DNA of 64,000 nt, from positions 2,542,001 to 2,606,000 of the forward strand of contig NZ_CP107928.1 of NCBI RefSeq assembly GCF_036030735.1, given 5' to 3'. Numbering within the stretch: position 1 is the stretch's first letter; each line of letters begins with the position of its first letter. Made by a program: the position numbers and the translations under genes. Below are positions 1 to 8,085 of the stretch, in pieces. This DNA comes from Streptomyces sp. NBC_00425 (GTDB lineage: Bacteria; Actinomycetota; Actinomycetes; Streptomycetales; Streptomycetaceae). The notes beneath the pieces are model-generated. The model saw only the letters and a list, made by a program, of their open reading frames with translations, was not told where the DNA came from and ran no database searches.

Positions 1-402
1 GTTGACGGTCAGGGCGTCGAGCCAGACGATCCGGCCGGCCTCCCGCGGGTCCACGGCGAAGGACTCGGCGACCTGCGGGGTGAAGTCCCGCGCTCCCGGC
101 AGCAGGTCCATGCCGAGGTTGACGCCGTGGCTGGCGTCGAGGAGGTCGCGCACCTCCTGGTGCGGTTCGTGCGCCGCGAGCGCCGGGTCGAAGTGCACCA
201 GGACCAGTTCGGGGAAGCGCAGTCCGAGCGCGCGTGCCAGCTCGCCCACGATCACCTCGGCGACCAGCGCCTTGCGGCCCTGCGCCGAGCCGGTGAACTT
301 CACGACATAGGTGCCGAGGTCGTCGGCCTCCACGACGCCGGGCACGGAGCCGCCCGACCTCAGCGGGTTCACGTATCGGACGGCACTCACTTCGCGCAGC
401 AC
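1..402 (-). CDS. HipA-family kinase-like protein, partial (C-terminus outside window)
   Basis: The minus strand reads open from a GTG at 402 to the window edge, giving 134 codons. The translation begins VLREVSAVRYVNPLRSGG and contains YVVKFTGSAQGRKALVAE, a motif set I recognise from the actinobacterial HipA-like kinase family (the Lys sits in the expected ATP-binding N-lobe). An in-frame TGA at 418-420 sets the upstream limit. It starts about 20 bp after the stop of the IucA/IucC gene, in the same direction, so co-transcription is likely. In this family, which often stands alone on Streptomyces chromosomes, the substrate is unknown; a toxin role as for E. coli HipA should not be assumed. No HipB-type antitoxin is visible in the part seen. 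Confidence 0.75.
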   Translation of the reverse strand, partial: MLREVSAVRYVNPLRSGGSVPGVVEADDLGTYVVKFTGSAQGRKALVAEVIVGELARALGLRFPELVLVHFDPALAAHEPHQEVRDLLDASHGVNLGMDLLPGARDFTPQVAESFAVDPREAGRIVWLDALTVN

Positions 403-422
403 ACCGGTCAGCGTAATTCAGA

Positions 423-1988
423 TCATGTGCGGCGGGCGTCGGCCCCGTCGGCGAGCGGGTTGGGCAGCGGCAGATAGCGGGCGTCCGCGCCGTCCGCCCC
501 CGTCCAGCGCAGCAGCAGGTTCGTCTTGCCCGGCAGGGTGGGCGCCGTGAGCAGCGCCGCCGTCTCGGGGAGATCGTGGCGGGCCAGTGCGCGGCGTGCC
601 GCGGGCCACGGGTCGAACCCTCGGTGGTGTGCGACGAGGGCCGCGGCGACCTCCCACAGGTGGTTCACGACCAGGCAGTACACCAGCCGCTCCCAGCCGG
701 CCGACCGCTCCACGTCCGGCAGGAGTTTCACGCCCTCGGCGTCCCGGAACAGGGCCTGCACCGGAAGACCTTCGGCGTCGACGGCGACGAGCGTGTTCTG
801 CAGATGCGCCTCGAGGACGACGCCGTGACCGGCGAACGCCTCCAGGGCCGGCGGGACGACGGCCGCCAGGTACGCCTCCCACCACCTCGCCGGGTCCTTC
901 GCCGCCGCCAGCGGGCTGCCGTCGAAGCCCTCCACGAGGCCCGCGGCGAGCAGCGGGGTCGCGCCGGGCAGCACCGGAGCGGCCAGTCCGTCGCGGACCA
1001 GGACGGCGAGCGCCTCGAAGGCGAAGGCGGCGGTGCGGTAGCCGCGGTCGCTGAGCCAGGCCGCCGGGCCGTCCCAGGTCGCGAAGGCGCGGGCCGCCGC
1101 GGCGTCGGTCCGGCGCAGTTTCAGCAGGTCGTGTCGCCACAGCCGGCGGACGTCGTTGGTGATGCGCACGTCGAGGCTGAACTTCAGGCACAGGTCCCGC
1201 TCGGGTGCGTACACCGTGCGCACGGCGGCCGTCGGCCAGACGTCGAAGGCGGTCGTGCCCAGCCGGACCAGCCGGCCGTCGGCGAAGGCGGGCGCGAGCT
1301 CGCGGGCCGCGAGGTCGAGCTGCCAGGGGTGGGCGGGCAGCAGCCGGTACCCGGACGGGGCCTCGCCGAGGGCGTCCAGCGCGCCGGTGTCGCCCTCCTC
1401 GACGACGGCGTCCTCGCGCAGCCCGAGCAGGACGAGCGGGAAGCGGGCGTGCGCCTCGGGGGCGTACGGCAGCCAGCCGGCCGCGGGGCCGCCGCCGCGC
1501 GCCTTGGGGGCGGGGTGGTGGGGGTGGCCGGTGATCAGGGACTGTTCGGAGCGCAGGTAGCGGCCTGCCGGCGGGGTGGCACGCGCGCGTGCGGTCAGCA
1601 GCGCCGCCACCACGTCCCTGCTGTCGATCATCTCGGCGGGCAGGTCGGGGTTGTCCGCTCCGGTGCGCAGGCGCAGCGCCTGCGCGGTCAGGGCGACGAG
1701 CCCGAAGTGGTCCAGCGGCCGCCAGGCGCCCGCCTCGTACACCTCCGGGCCGGCCGGCCGGCGGTCGCCGCGCACGCGCAGCAGGCGGCCGCCGGGCAGC
1801 CGGTGGACCGGCCGGCCGTCGTCGCCCGGCGCGCGGGGCAGCGGCTCGGCGAGCTCCCGCAGCAGACAGTTCAGCAGCGGGGCGGCGGCATAGGCGTCGG
1901 CACGCCCGGCGACGCCGTCGCCCCGGGCCGGAGCCCCGGGGGGCGGCGTCGGCTCGGGGGGCGGGGGGATGAGGTCCACGCGATCCAC
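423..1988 (-). CDS. IucA/IucC (NIS) siderophore synthetase
   Basis: A 521-residue cytosolic synthetase of the NRPS-independent siderophore family, which adenylates a carboxylate and condenses it with an amine or alcohol. Visible signatures are GHPHHPAPKARGG near residue 155 (ATP-binding loop), HPWQ, KFSLDVRITNDVRRLW, EAHLQNTLV and the C-terminal GKTNLLLRW. The start is GTG at 1988 with AGGGA upstream; a second GTG lies three codons in. It is somewhat shorter than typical members (about 580 residues). It is divergent from a second IucA/IucC gene beginning at 2092 and followed by the HipA-like gene. No hydroxylase, decarboxylase or exporter gene lies within the visible neighbourhood, so the product cannot be predicted. 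Confidence 0.9.
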   Translation of the reverse strand: MDRVDLIPPPPEPTPPPGAPARGDGVAGRADAYAAAPLLNCLLRELAEPLPRAPGDDGRPVHRLPGGRLLRVRGDRRPAGPEVYEAGAWRPLDHFGLVALTAQALRLRTGADNPDLPAEMIDSRDVVAALLTARARATPPAGRYLRSEQSLITGHPHHPAPKARGGGPAAGWLPYAPEAHARFPLVLLGLREDAVVEEGDTGALDALGEAPSGYRLLPAHPWQLDLAARELAPAFADGRLVRLGTTAFDVWPTAAVRTVYAPERDLCLKFSLDVRITNDVRRLWRHDLLKLRRTDAAAARAFATWDGPAAWLSDRGYRTAAFAFEALAVLVRDGLAAPVLPGATPLLAAGLVEGFDGSPLAAAKDPARWWEAYLAAVVPPALEAFAGHGVVLEAHLQNTLVAVDAEGLPVQALFRDAEGVKLLPDVERSAGWERLVYCLVVNHLWEVAAALVAHHRGFDPWPAARRALARHDLPETAALLTAPTLPGKTNLLLRWTGADGADARYLPLPNPLADGADARRT

Positions 1989-2091
1989 TGGTTCCCTGGT
2001 TCCCTACGGTTCTGCTGGGCGGAGACGATCAAGTATCGCTGTCGTCACGAGCCGTCCGCGACGCCGTACCCGTACCCCCAGGAGCTCCCCC

Positions 2092-3630
2092 GTGCACCGT
2101 CCCCCCAGCGCCGAGACCGACCTGGCCGAAGAACTGGCCGCCGTGCGTCCCGCCCTCGGCCCCCGGTTCGCGGCCGCGCTGCCCGGGGCCCGGGCGGCCG
2201 TGCTGACCCGGCTGTGGCGGGCGCTCGCCCACGAGCCGCTGTCCTGGGTGGCGCACCGCGAGGGGCACGGTCCGCGGGGCCGGGAGGGGCTGCTGCTGCG
2301 ACTGCGGGACGGCCGCCGTCTGCTCGGCCCGCCCGCGGACCCCTACACGACCGCCGACGGCGTGACGGAGGTGCGCCTGGACGCGACGGCGTACGACGAC
2401 CCCGCCCGGCTCCTGGCGGCGCTGGCGGTCCCGCACGGCGCGGACTTCGCCGCCGAACTCGGCCACAGCGTCGCGTCGTTGGCCTTGTCCCGGGCAGATC
2501 AGGACCCGGACGACACCGGCCTGACGCATGCCGAGAAGTGGCCGGCGCAGGACTGGGAGTGGGAGCAGCGGGTCGTCGACGGGCATCCGTTTCACCCCAA
2601 CTGCCGTGCACGGCCCGGGTTCTCGGTGGCCGAGCAGCTGGCGTACGGTCCCGAGCACCGGCCGTCGGTCCGGCTGGAGCTGCTGCCGGCGCCCGCCGCC
2701 GACTGCCTGGTGTCGGGCGAGTGGCCGGAGCGACTGCGGGACGGCGCACGGCTGTTGATCCCGGTGCATCCGTGGCAGGCGGCGCATGTGCTCGGCCGGA
2801 CCGGTCGGGAGGGGACGGCGGCACATCCGCTGATGTCGCTGCGCACGCTCGCCCTGGCGGACGGCCTGCACGTCAAGACGGCGTTGAGCACCCGGCTCAC
2901 CTCCTCGGTGCGGGACATCTCCGTCGGCTCGGTGGCCGCCTCCGCGGTCCTGTCGGCGTTCGCGCAGACCCTGGCGCCGCACGCGCACGGCCTGCTGCAC
3001 ATGACCCGGACGCTGGGCGCCGCGACCGCCTGTTCGCCGGACCTGGCGGCCGTGCTGCGCGAGTCGCCGCGGGAATACGGGGGGCCGGGCGAGCACGTCG
3101 TCCCGGTGGCCGCCCTCGCAGCCACCGGACTGCCCCGCGACAGTGCCTGGCTGGGCCGGCTGGCGCGGCTCGGGCTCACCGTCGGACTGCGCATGCTGGA
3201 ACTGGGCGTGGCGCTGGAGGCGCACGGCCAGAACCTGCTGGTGGTGCTGTCGCCGACGGGCGAGCCGCTGCGGCTGGTCTACCGCGACCTGGCCGACATC
3301 CGGGTCAGTCCGGCGCGGCTGGCCCGGCACGGCGTCCCGTTGCCCGACGGCCTGCCCGCACGGATCGTCACGGACGACGTGACGGTGCTGCGGCGCAAGC
3401 TGTTCGGCTCGCTGGTGGCGGGCGCGCTGGCGGGGACGGCCGGCGGCGGCCGGGCCCTGGGGGCGGCTCTGGAGGCCGCCGTACGGGATCTGCCGCGCAC
3501 CCCGGACCTCGTGGCGCTGTGCGAGGAACCGCTGCCCGCGAAGGCGCTGACGCTGATGCGGCTGTCGCCGGGGACGCCCGGCGACCAGTGGGCCGAACTG
3601 CCCAACCCGTTGCGGTGGCAGGCGGACTGA
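2092..3630 (+). CDS. IucA/IucC (NIS) siderophore synthetase, second paralogue
   Basis: A 512-residue member of the same family as the divergent gene at 423-1988. Key motifs are GHPFHPNCRARPGFS around residue 165, IPVHPWQ, KTALSTRLTSSVRDIS, EAHGQNLLV, VYRDLADIRV and a C-terminal LPNPLRW. In the ATP-loop pattern H-P-x-x-K-x-R the Lys is Arg here. I chose GTG 2092 over the upstream open frame because AGGAG sits about 8 bp before it and the preceding 41 codons look non-coding. Two different NIS synthetases back to back usually mean two successive condensations in one siderophore. The 103-bp intergenic region shows no recognisable DmdR/IdeR iron box. Confidence 0.9.
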   Translation: MHRPPSAETDLAEELAAVRPALGPRFAAALPGARAAVLTRLWRALAHEPLSWVAHREGHGPRGREGLLLRLRDGRRLLGPPADPYTTADGVTEVRLDATAYDDPARLLAALAVPHGADFAAELGHSVASLALSRADQDPDDTGLTHAEKWPAQDWEWEQRVVDGHPFHPNCRARPGFSVAEQLAYGPEHRPSVRLELLPAPAADCLVSGEWPERLRDGARLLIPVHPWQAAHVLGRTGREGTAAHPLMSLRTLALADGLHVKTALSTRLTSSVRDISVGSVAASAVLSAFAQTLAPHAHGLLHMTRTLGAATACSPDLAAVLRESPREYGGPGEHVVPVAALAATGLPRDSAWLGRLARLGLTVGLRMLELGVALEAHGQNLLVVLSPTGEPLRLVYRDLADIRVSPARLARHGVPLPDGLPARIVTDDVTVLRRKLFGSLVAGALAGTAGGGRALGAALEAAVRDLPRTPDLVALCEEPLPAKALTLMRLSPGTPGDQWAELPNPLRWQAD

Positions 3631-3673
3631 CCCCGTTTTGTGGCGGGCCGCCTCTGATCAATAGGATCCGCCG

Positions 3674-4936
3674 ATGATCAGAACACAACGGCTGGCGGCG
3701 GGCGTCTGCGCCCTGCTCGCCGCGCTCGCGGCCGGGATCGCGTTCCCGGCCGGGGCGGTAGCCGACGAGACCACCGCCGCCGCACCCAAGGTCGACCTGG
3801 TCCTCGACGTCAGCGGTTCGATGCGGACGAAGGACATGGACGGCGGGACGCGGATGGCCGCGGCCAAGCAGGCGTTCAACGAGGTGCTGGACGCGACCCC
3901 GGAGAACGTCCTGCTCGGCATCCGCACCCTCGGCGCCAACTACCCGGGCGACGACCGCAAGACGGGCTGCAAGGACACCGCGCAGCTCTACCCGGTCGGC
4001 CCGCTGGACCGGACCGAGGCGAAGACGGCGGTGGCGACGCTGTCGCCGACCGGCTGGACGCCGATCGGTCCCGCCCTGCTGAAGGCGGCCGGCGACCTCG
4101 ACGGCGGCACCGGCTCCAAGCGCATCGTGCTGATCAGCGACGGTGAGGACACCTGTCCTCCGCTCGACCCGTGCGAGGTCGCCCGCGAGATCGCGGCCAA
4201 GGGCATCGGCCTGACCATCGACACCCTCGGCCTGGTGCCCAACGTCAAGATGCGCCGGCAGCTCAGCTGCATCGCGGAGGCGACCGGCGGCACCTACACC
4301 TCGGTGGAGCACACCGACGAACTCACCGACCGCGTCAACCAGTTGGTCGACCGCGCCGCGGACCCCGTGGTCACTCCGGTGGCCGCCGAGGGGGCGGCCT
4401 CCTGCGCCAAGGCGCCCACGCTGAAGTCGGGTCTGTACACCGACCGCGAGGAGTTCGGCCAGGAGCGCTGGTACCGGGTCGACGTCGAGCCGGGCCAGGA
4501 GCTGCGCGCCTCGGTGAGCGTGTCGGCGGACCGGGCCGTGAACCCCGACTACGGGGTGCTGCTGCGGGCGGTCACCGTGCACGAGCGGGAGATCGTGCGC
4601 GGCGAGGCCGCGGGCAACGGCCGGACCGACGTCATCTCGACGGGTCTGCGCTACCCGAAGGCGGAGAGCGACGACGACGACGCGCCGGCCGAGACGGTGT
4701 GCGTCCAGGTCACCAACTCCTACTCGGCGGCGGCCGGCGTGAAGACCACGCCGGGCATGCCGCTGGAGCTGACGGTGGACGTCGTGGACGGCCCGTCGCC
4801 GGCGAGCGACGTGGCCGCCTTCGGCCTCGGCCGGGGCTGGTGGCTGCTGGGCGTCCTGGTGCTGGTCGGCTTCCTCGCGGGTGTGCTGTGGGGCTGGGCG
4901 TCTCGCTGGCGGGTAGCGGTCTGGAGGACCAACTGA
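3674..4936 (+). CDS. exported VWA-domain protein with C-terminal membrane anchor
   Basis: 420 residues. A signal peptide (about residues 1-30, ending AGAVA) is followed by a von Willebrand A domain with a complete-looking MIDAS start, DVSGS at 45-49, a T in GWTPIGPAL, and ISDGEDT. An Ig/jelly-roll-like extracellular region follows, then one hydrophobic segment near 391-411 (WWLLGVLVLVGFLAG) with a short basic tail inside the cell. The domain probably binds a metal-dependent partner on the outer membrane face. It overlaps the next gene by one base (TGATG), so the two products are probably made and used together. The function is not known from sequence. Confidence 0.85.
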   Translation: MIRTQRLAAGVCALLAALAAGIAFPAGAVADETTAAAPKVDLVLDVSGSMRTKDMDGGTRMAAAKQAFNEVLDATPENVLLGIRTLGANYPGDDRKTGCKDTAQLYPVGPLDRTEAKTAVATLSPTGWTPIGPALLKAAGDLDGGTGSKRIVLISDGEDTCPPLDPCEVAREIAAKGIGLTIDTLGLVPNVKMRRQLSCIAEATGGTYTSVEHTDELTDRVNQLVDRAADPVVTPVAAEGAASCAKAPTLKSGLYTDREEFGQERWYRVDVEPGQELRASVSVSADRAVNPDYGVLLRAVTVHEREIVRGEAAGNGRTDVISTGLRYPKAESDDDDAPAETVCVQVTNSYSAAAGVKTTPGMPLELTVDVVDGPSPASDVAAFGLGRGWWLLGVLVLVGFLAGVLWGWASRWRVAVWRTN

Positions 4937-5763
4937 TGCGGATCACACGTGTGCTGAGCAGCGTCCTGCTGGTGCTCGGGCCGGTGGCGGGGCTGGCGCT
5001 CGGTCCCGCGGCCGCACCGGCCGCGGCCGACTCCACACCGTCGGCGAGTCCGTCCGGCGGCAGCTCCGCGCCGACCGAGGCGGGCACCTCGTTCCGTACG
5101 GCGACGGAGATCGAACAGGGTCAGAAGGCGACGGCGAACGGTTCCGCGGGCGACTACCTGTACTGGTCGTTCCCGGCGGACACCGGTCAGCGCCCCACCG
5201 TCAAGGCGACGGTGAAGCTCCCCGGGACCCATGCGGCGCAGACCTGGCAGGTCGACGTGTACGACGGTCTGCGGCGCCGTCAGGCCTGCCAGTACGGCGC
5301 GCAGACGCGGACCGCCGCGGCCGGCGCGAGCTCCGTCGAACTGGCCTGCGTGCTGCGCACGGTGCGCGCCTGGTCGGAGCCGTGGGCCGACGACCCGCTG
5401 CCGGGCACGTACTACGTCCGGCTGACGGTCCTCGGGCTGGCGGCGGCCGATCTGGGCCTGCCGGTGGGCGCGGAACTGCGGGTGGACTCCAAGGACATCG
5501 GCGGCTCCGCGGCCGTCGACGGTTCGCTGGCGAAGCCGCTCGTGCCGGGCATCGCGGTGAGGTCCGAGACCGAGAAGGACGACTCCTCGGCCTCGGCCGT
5601 GCTGTCGAGCATCGAGCCGGACGACGGCTGGGCGTCCGGCTGGTGGTCCGACCGGTGGGTGTGGACCGCGACAGGCGCGGTGCTCGCCGCCCTCGCCGGG
5701 ATCGGCGGATACACGCTGACCCGCGGCTCGGGACGCCCCCGTCAGGCGCCCCCGGGCGCCTGA
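4936..5763 (+). CDS. exported membrane-anchored protein, partner of the VWA protein
   Basis: 275 residues starting at ATG 4936, which overlaps the VWA gene stop; GGAGG lies about 9 bp upstream inside that gene. It has a signal peptide ending near AAPAAA, a Ser/Pro-rich stretch, and a beta-rich ectodomain beginning GTSFRTATEIEQG that resembles the C-terminal half of the VWA protein's ectodomain. A single C-terminal helix (about WTATGAVLAALAGIGG) is followed by a short basic tail. This topology mirrors its upstream neighbour and suggests a two-component cell-surface complex. A strong hairpin terminator follows immediately. I do not recognise a named family. Confidence 0.8.
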   Translation: MRITRVLSSVLLVLGPVAGLALGPAAAPAAADSTPSASPSGGSSAPTEAGTSFRTATEIEQGQKATANGSAGDYLYWSFPADTGQRPTVKATVKLPGTHAAQTWQVDVYDGLRRRQACQYGAQTRTAAAGASSVELACVLRTVRAWSEPWADDPLPGTYYVRLTVLGLAAADLGLPVGAELRVDSKDIGGSAAVDGSLAKPLVPGIAVRSETEKDDSSASAVLSSIEPDDGWASGWWSDRWVWTATGAVLAALAGIGGYTLTRGSGRPRQAPPGA

Positions 5764-5772
5764 CGCCTCCGC

Positions 5773-5805
5773 ACAGGGCCCACCGCGCGCCGCGGTGGGC
5801 CCTGT
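5773..5805. terminator. perfect hairpin after the VWA operon
   Basis: A 15-bp perfect stem (5773-5787 paired with 5791-5805) with a CGC loop lies 10 bp after the stop at 5763. It would end the rightward VWA pair and could also stop transcription from the HxlR gene on the other strand. There is no clear U-tract, as is common in Streptomyces. Confidence 0.8.
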
Positions 5806-5816
5806 CCCATGCCCGC

Positions 5817-5968
5817 CCGCAACGCCCTGGCCGACGGGCCTCGTCCCATGCAGTCCGCAGCGCCCTGGCCGACGGACCCCGCCCCACGCCACCCGCAGCG
5901 CCCCAGCGGACGGGCCTCGTCTCACGCCACCCGCAGCGCCCCAGCGGACGGGCCTCGTCTCACGCAGC
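5817..5968. repeat. 38-bp tandem repeat, four units plus a partial fifth
   Basis: Four units begin at 5817, 5855, 5893 and 5931, each starting CCGC(A)ACGCC or CCGCAGCGCC; a partial fifth at 5969 lies inside the 3' end of the HxlR gene. Units 3 and 4 are nearly identical and units 1-2 are diverged. On the minus strand each unit carries a copy of the HxlR stop-codon context (GTGAGACGAGG), so the array looks like serial duplication of that gene's 3' end. Confidence 0.85.
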
Positions 5969-6598
5969 CCGCAGCGCCTTCGCCGGGGGGCCCTCGCCGG
6001 CCACCTCGATCCGGCCGGTGCGCACGGCGTCCAGGACGCCCAGCTCCCCCCGGGCGACGGCCGCGGCGGCGCCGGCGTCCAGGGTGAGCAGGGCGTCGGG
6101 CTCCCGGGGGGCGCGGCCGTCGCCGTAGACCGGCCCGCGCACGTCCCCGACGTGGAGGTGGAACGCGCCTTCCTCCAGGCGTACTTCGACCAGCCCCTCG
6201 TCCACCCCGGCATGCCGCAGGCCGCGCAGCAGCGGCAGCGCGAACCAGTGGGCCCGCAGGGCGTCGGTGGGCCGCCGCTCACCGAGCTCACCCTCCCCCC
6301 ACGCCCCCAGGGCCTGCAGCACCGGCAGCAACTCCTCGCCGCGGTCGGTGAGTTCGTAGACGTAAGCCGCTCCCGGCGGGGGCAGCCTGCGCCGGGTGGT
6401 CAGCCCGTCCCGCTCCATGTCCTTCAGCCGTGAGGCGAGTACGTCCGTGCTGACACCCGGCAGGTCGGCGTGCAGGTCGGTGTAGCGGCGCGGGCCGGCG
6501 AGCAGCTCCCGGACGATCAGCAGGGTCCAGCGGTCGCCGACGACGTCGAGGGCGCGCGCGGCGGAACAGTACTGGTCGTAGCTTCGGCGAGGTGACAT
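5960..6598 (-). CDS. HxlR-family winged-helix regulator with C-terminal SCP2-like domain
   Basis: 212 residues from ATG 6598 (MSPRRSYDQYC). The N-terminal half is a classic HxlR winged helix: CSAARALDVVGDRWTLLI, then LLAGPRRYTDLHADLPGVS and LASRLKDMERDGL. The C-terminal 90 residues (DEGLVEVRLEEGAFHLHVGD onward) fit the sterol-carrier-like domain often fused to this subgroup. It is divergent from the aminotransferase at 6685, and two palindromes lie between them, so it probably represses that gene and itself. Its last codons fall at the edge of the 38-bp tandem array. Confidence 0.9.
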   Translation of the reverse strand: MSPRRSYDQYCSAARALDVVGDRWTLLIVRELLAGPRRYTDLHADLPGVSTDVLASRLKDMERDGLTTRRRLPPPGAAYVYELTDRGEELLPVLQALGAWGEGELGERRPTDALRAHWFALPLLRGLRHAGVDEGLVEVRLEEGAFHLHVGDVRGPVYGDGRAPREPDALLTLDAGAAAAVARGELGVLDAVRTGRIEVAGEGPPAKALRAA

Positions 6599-6619
6599 GG
6601 CACGCAGTCTAGACATGTC

Positions 6620-6655
6620 GTTGGACTTTCCAAGCGGGAACTTGGTAAAACCAAG
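6620..6655. promoter_or_regulatory. paired palindromes in the HxlR/aminotransferase divergent promoter
   Basis: Two inverted repeats occupy the 86-bp gap: TTGGACTTTCCAA (6621-6633) and CTTGGTAAAACCAAG (6641-6655). Their centres are 21 bp apart, two helical turns, and share TTGG/CCAA half-sites. They are the obvious candidate operators for the adjacent HxlR dimer. Confidence 0.6.
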
Positions 6656-6684
6656 CAACACATCAACCGGAGGGGCGAGCGCGC

Positions 6685-7893
6685 ATGGAGTTCCGGCAGT
6701 CGAACAAGTTGAGCGAGGTCTGTTACGAGATCCGCGGCCCGGTGATCGAGCACGCCGACGCACTGGAGGCGGCGGGCCACAGCGTCCTGCGCCTGAACAC
6801 CGGCAACCCCGCGCTCTTCGGGTTCGAGGCCCCGGAGGAGATCCTCCAGGACATGATCCGGATGCTCCCCCGGGCGCACGGCTACACCGACTCGCGCGGC
6901 GTCCTGTCGGCCCGCCGCGCGGTGGCGGGGCGCTACCAGACGCTGGGCCTGGAGGTCGGCGTCGACGACGTCTTCCTCGGCAACGGCATCTCCGAGCTGA
7001 TCTCCATGGCCGTGCAGGCGCTGGTGGAGGACGGCGACGAGATCCTCATCCCGGCCCCCGACTTCCCCCTCTGGACGGCCGTCACCACCCTCGCCGGCGG
7101 CAAGGCCGTCCACTACCTCTGCGACGAACAGGCCGACTGGTACCCGGACCTGGACGACATGGCCTCGAAGATCACCGCCCGCACCAAGGCCGTCGTCATC
7201 ATCAACCCCAACAACCCCACCGGCGCGGTCTACCCGAAGGAGATCATCGAGGGCATCCTCGACCTCGCCCGCCGGCACGGCCTGATGGTCTTCGCCGACG
7301 AGATCTACGACCAGATCCTGTACGACGACGCCGTGCACCACTCGGTCGCCGCGCTCGCCCCCGACCTGGTCGTGCTGACCTTCTGCGGGCTGTCGAAGAC
7401 CTACCGGGTGGCCGGCTTCCGGTCGGGCTGGCTGGTGGTCACCGGCCCGAAACAGCACGCCAGGAACTATCTGGAGGGCCTGACCATGCTGGCGTCCATG
7501 CGGCTGTGCGCCAACGCGCCCGCCCAGTACGCCATCCAGGCCGCGCTCGGCGGCCGCCAGTCCATCCACGAGCTGACCGCGCCCGGCGGCCGCCTGCACG
7601 AGCAGCGCACCGTGGCCTGGGAGAAGCTCAACGAGATCCCCGGCGTGTCCTGCGTGAAGCCCAAGGGGTCGCTGTACGCGTTCCCCCGTCTGGACCCCAA
7701 GGTGCACAAGATCCACGACGACGAGAAGTTCGTCCTGGACCTGCTGCTGCGGGAGAAGATCCAGGTCGTCCAGGGCACCGGCTTCAACTGGCCGGCCCCC
7801 GACCACTTCCGCATCCTCACCCTCCCCCACGCGGACGACCTGGAGGCCGCCATCGGCCGGATCGGACGCTTCCTCGGCGGATACCGGCAGTGA
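6685..7893 (+). CDS. PLP-dependent aminotransferase, alanine aminotransferase (AlaA) type
   Basis: 402 residues starting MEFRQSNKLSEVCYEIRGPV, a start shared by AlaA-type alanine/glutamate-pyruvate aminotransferases. Fold-type I landmarks are INPNNPTGAVYP (Asn contacting PLP), FADEIYDQILY (Asp-Tyr pair), SKTYRVAGFRSGW with the Schiff-base Lys, and the FR pair near the end (DHFRILTLP) that binds the substrate carboxylate. It would interconvert alanine and pyruvate with 2-oxoglutarate in the cytosol. GAGGGGCG upstream supports the ATG at 6685. The divergent HxlR gene is its probable regulator. Confidence 0.92.
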   Translation: MEFRQSNKLSEVCYEIRGPVIEHADALEAAGHSVLRLNTGNPALFGFEAPEEILQDMIRMLPRAHGYTDSRGVLSARRAVAGRYQTLGLEVGVDDVFLGNGISELISMAVQALVEDGDEILIPAPDFPLWTAVTTLAGGKAVHYLCDEQADWYPDLDDMASKITARTKAVVIINPNNPTGAVYPKEIIEGILDLARRHGLMVFADEIYDQILYDDAVHHSVAALAPDLVVLTFCGLSKTYRVAGFRSGWLVVTGPKQHARNYLEGLTMLASMRLCANAPAQYAIQAALGGRQSIHELTAPGGRLHEQRTVAWEKLNEIPGVSCVKPKGSLYAFPRLDPKVHKIHDDEKFVLDLLLREKIQVVQGTGFNWPAPDHFRILTLPHADDLEAAIGRIGRFLGGYRQ

Positions 7894-8085
7894 CGGCGCA
7901 GGGCGCCCGGTGAACGCCGACCGGTGAACGCAGCCCGGTGGATCCGACCGGAATGTCAGACCTCCGTCGTAGCCTCGGACGCACCAGGGGAGACGCAAGA
8001 AGACTCAAGAAGACCGAAGAGGACGCACGCAGACGCGAGGGGACCCACGGGGGACCCGTGGCCCGTCGCCAGGAGGGAGCAGGCA

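Noticed and set aside
1..402. A HipBA toxin-antitoxin module
   Set aside because: Only part of the kinase-like gene is visible and no HipB-type HTH gene lies upstream; the preceding gene is a siderophore synthetase.
576..3677. A rightward open frame of more than 1000 codons across both siderophore genes
   Set aside because: It is Arg/Gly/Pro-rich, antisense or frame-shifted to two well-supported IucA/IucC genes, and has no domain of its own. Such shadow frames are normal at this GC content.
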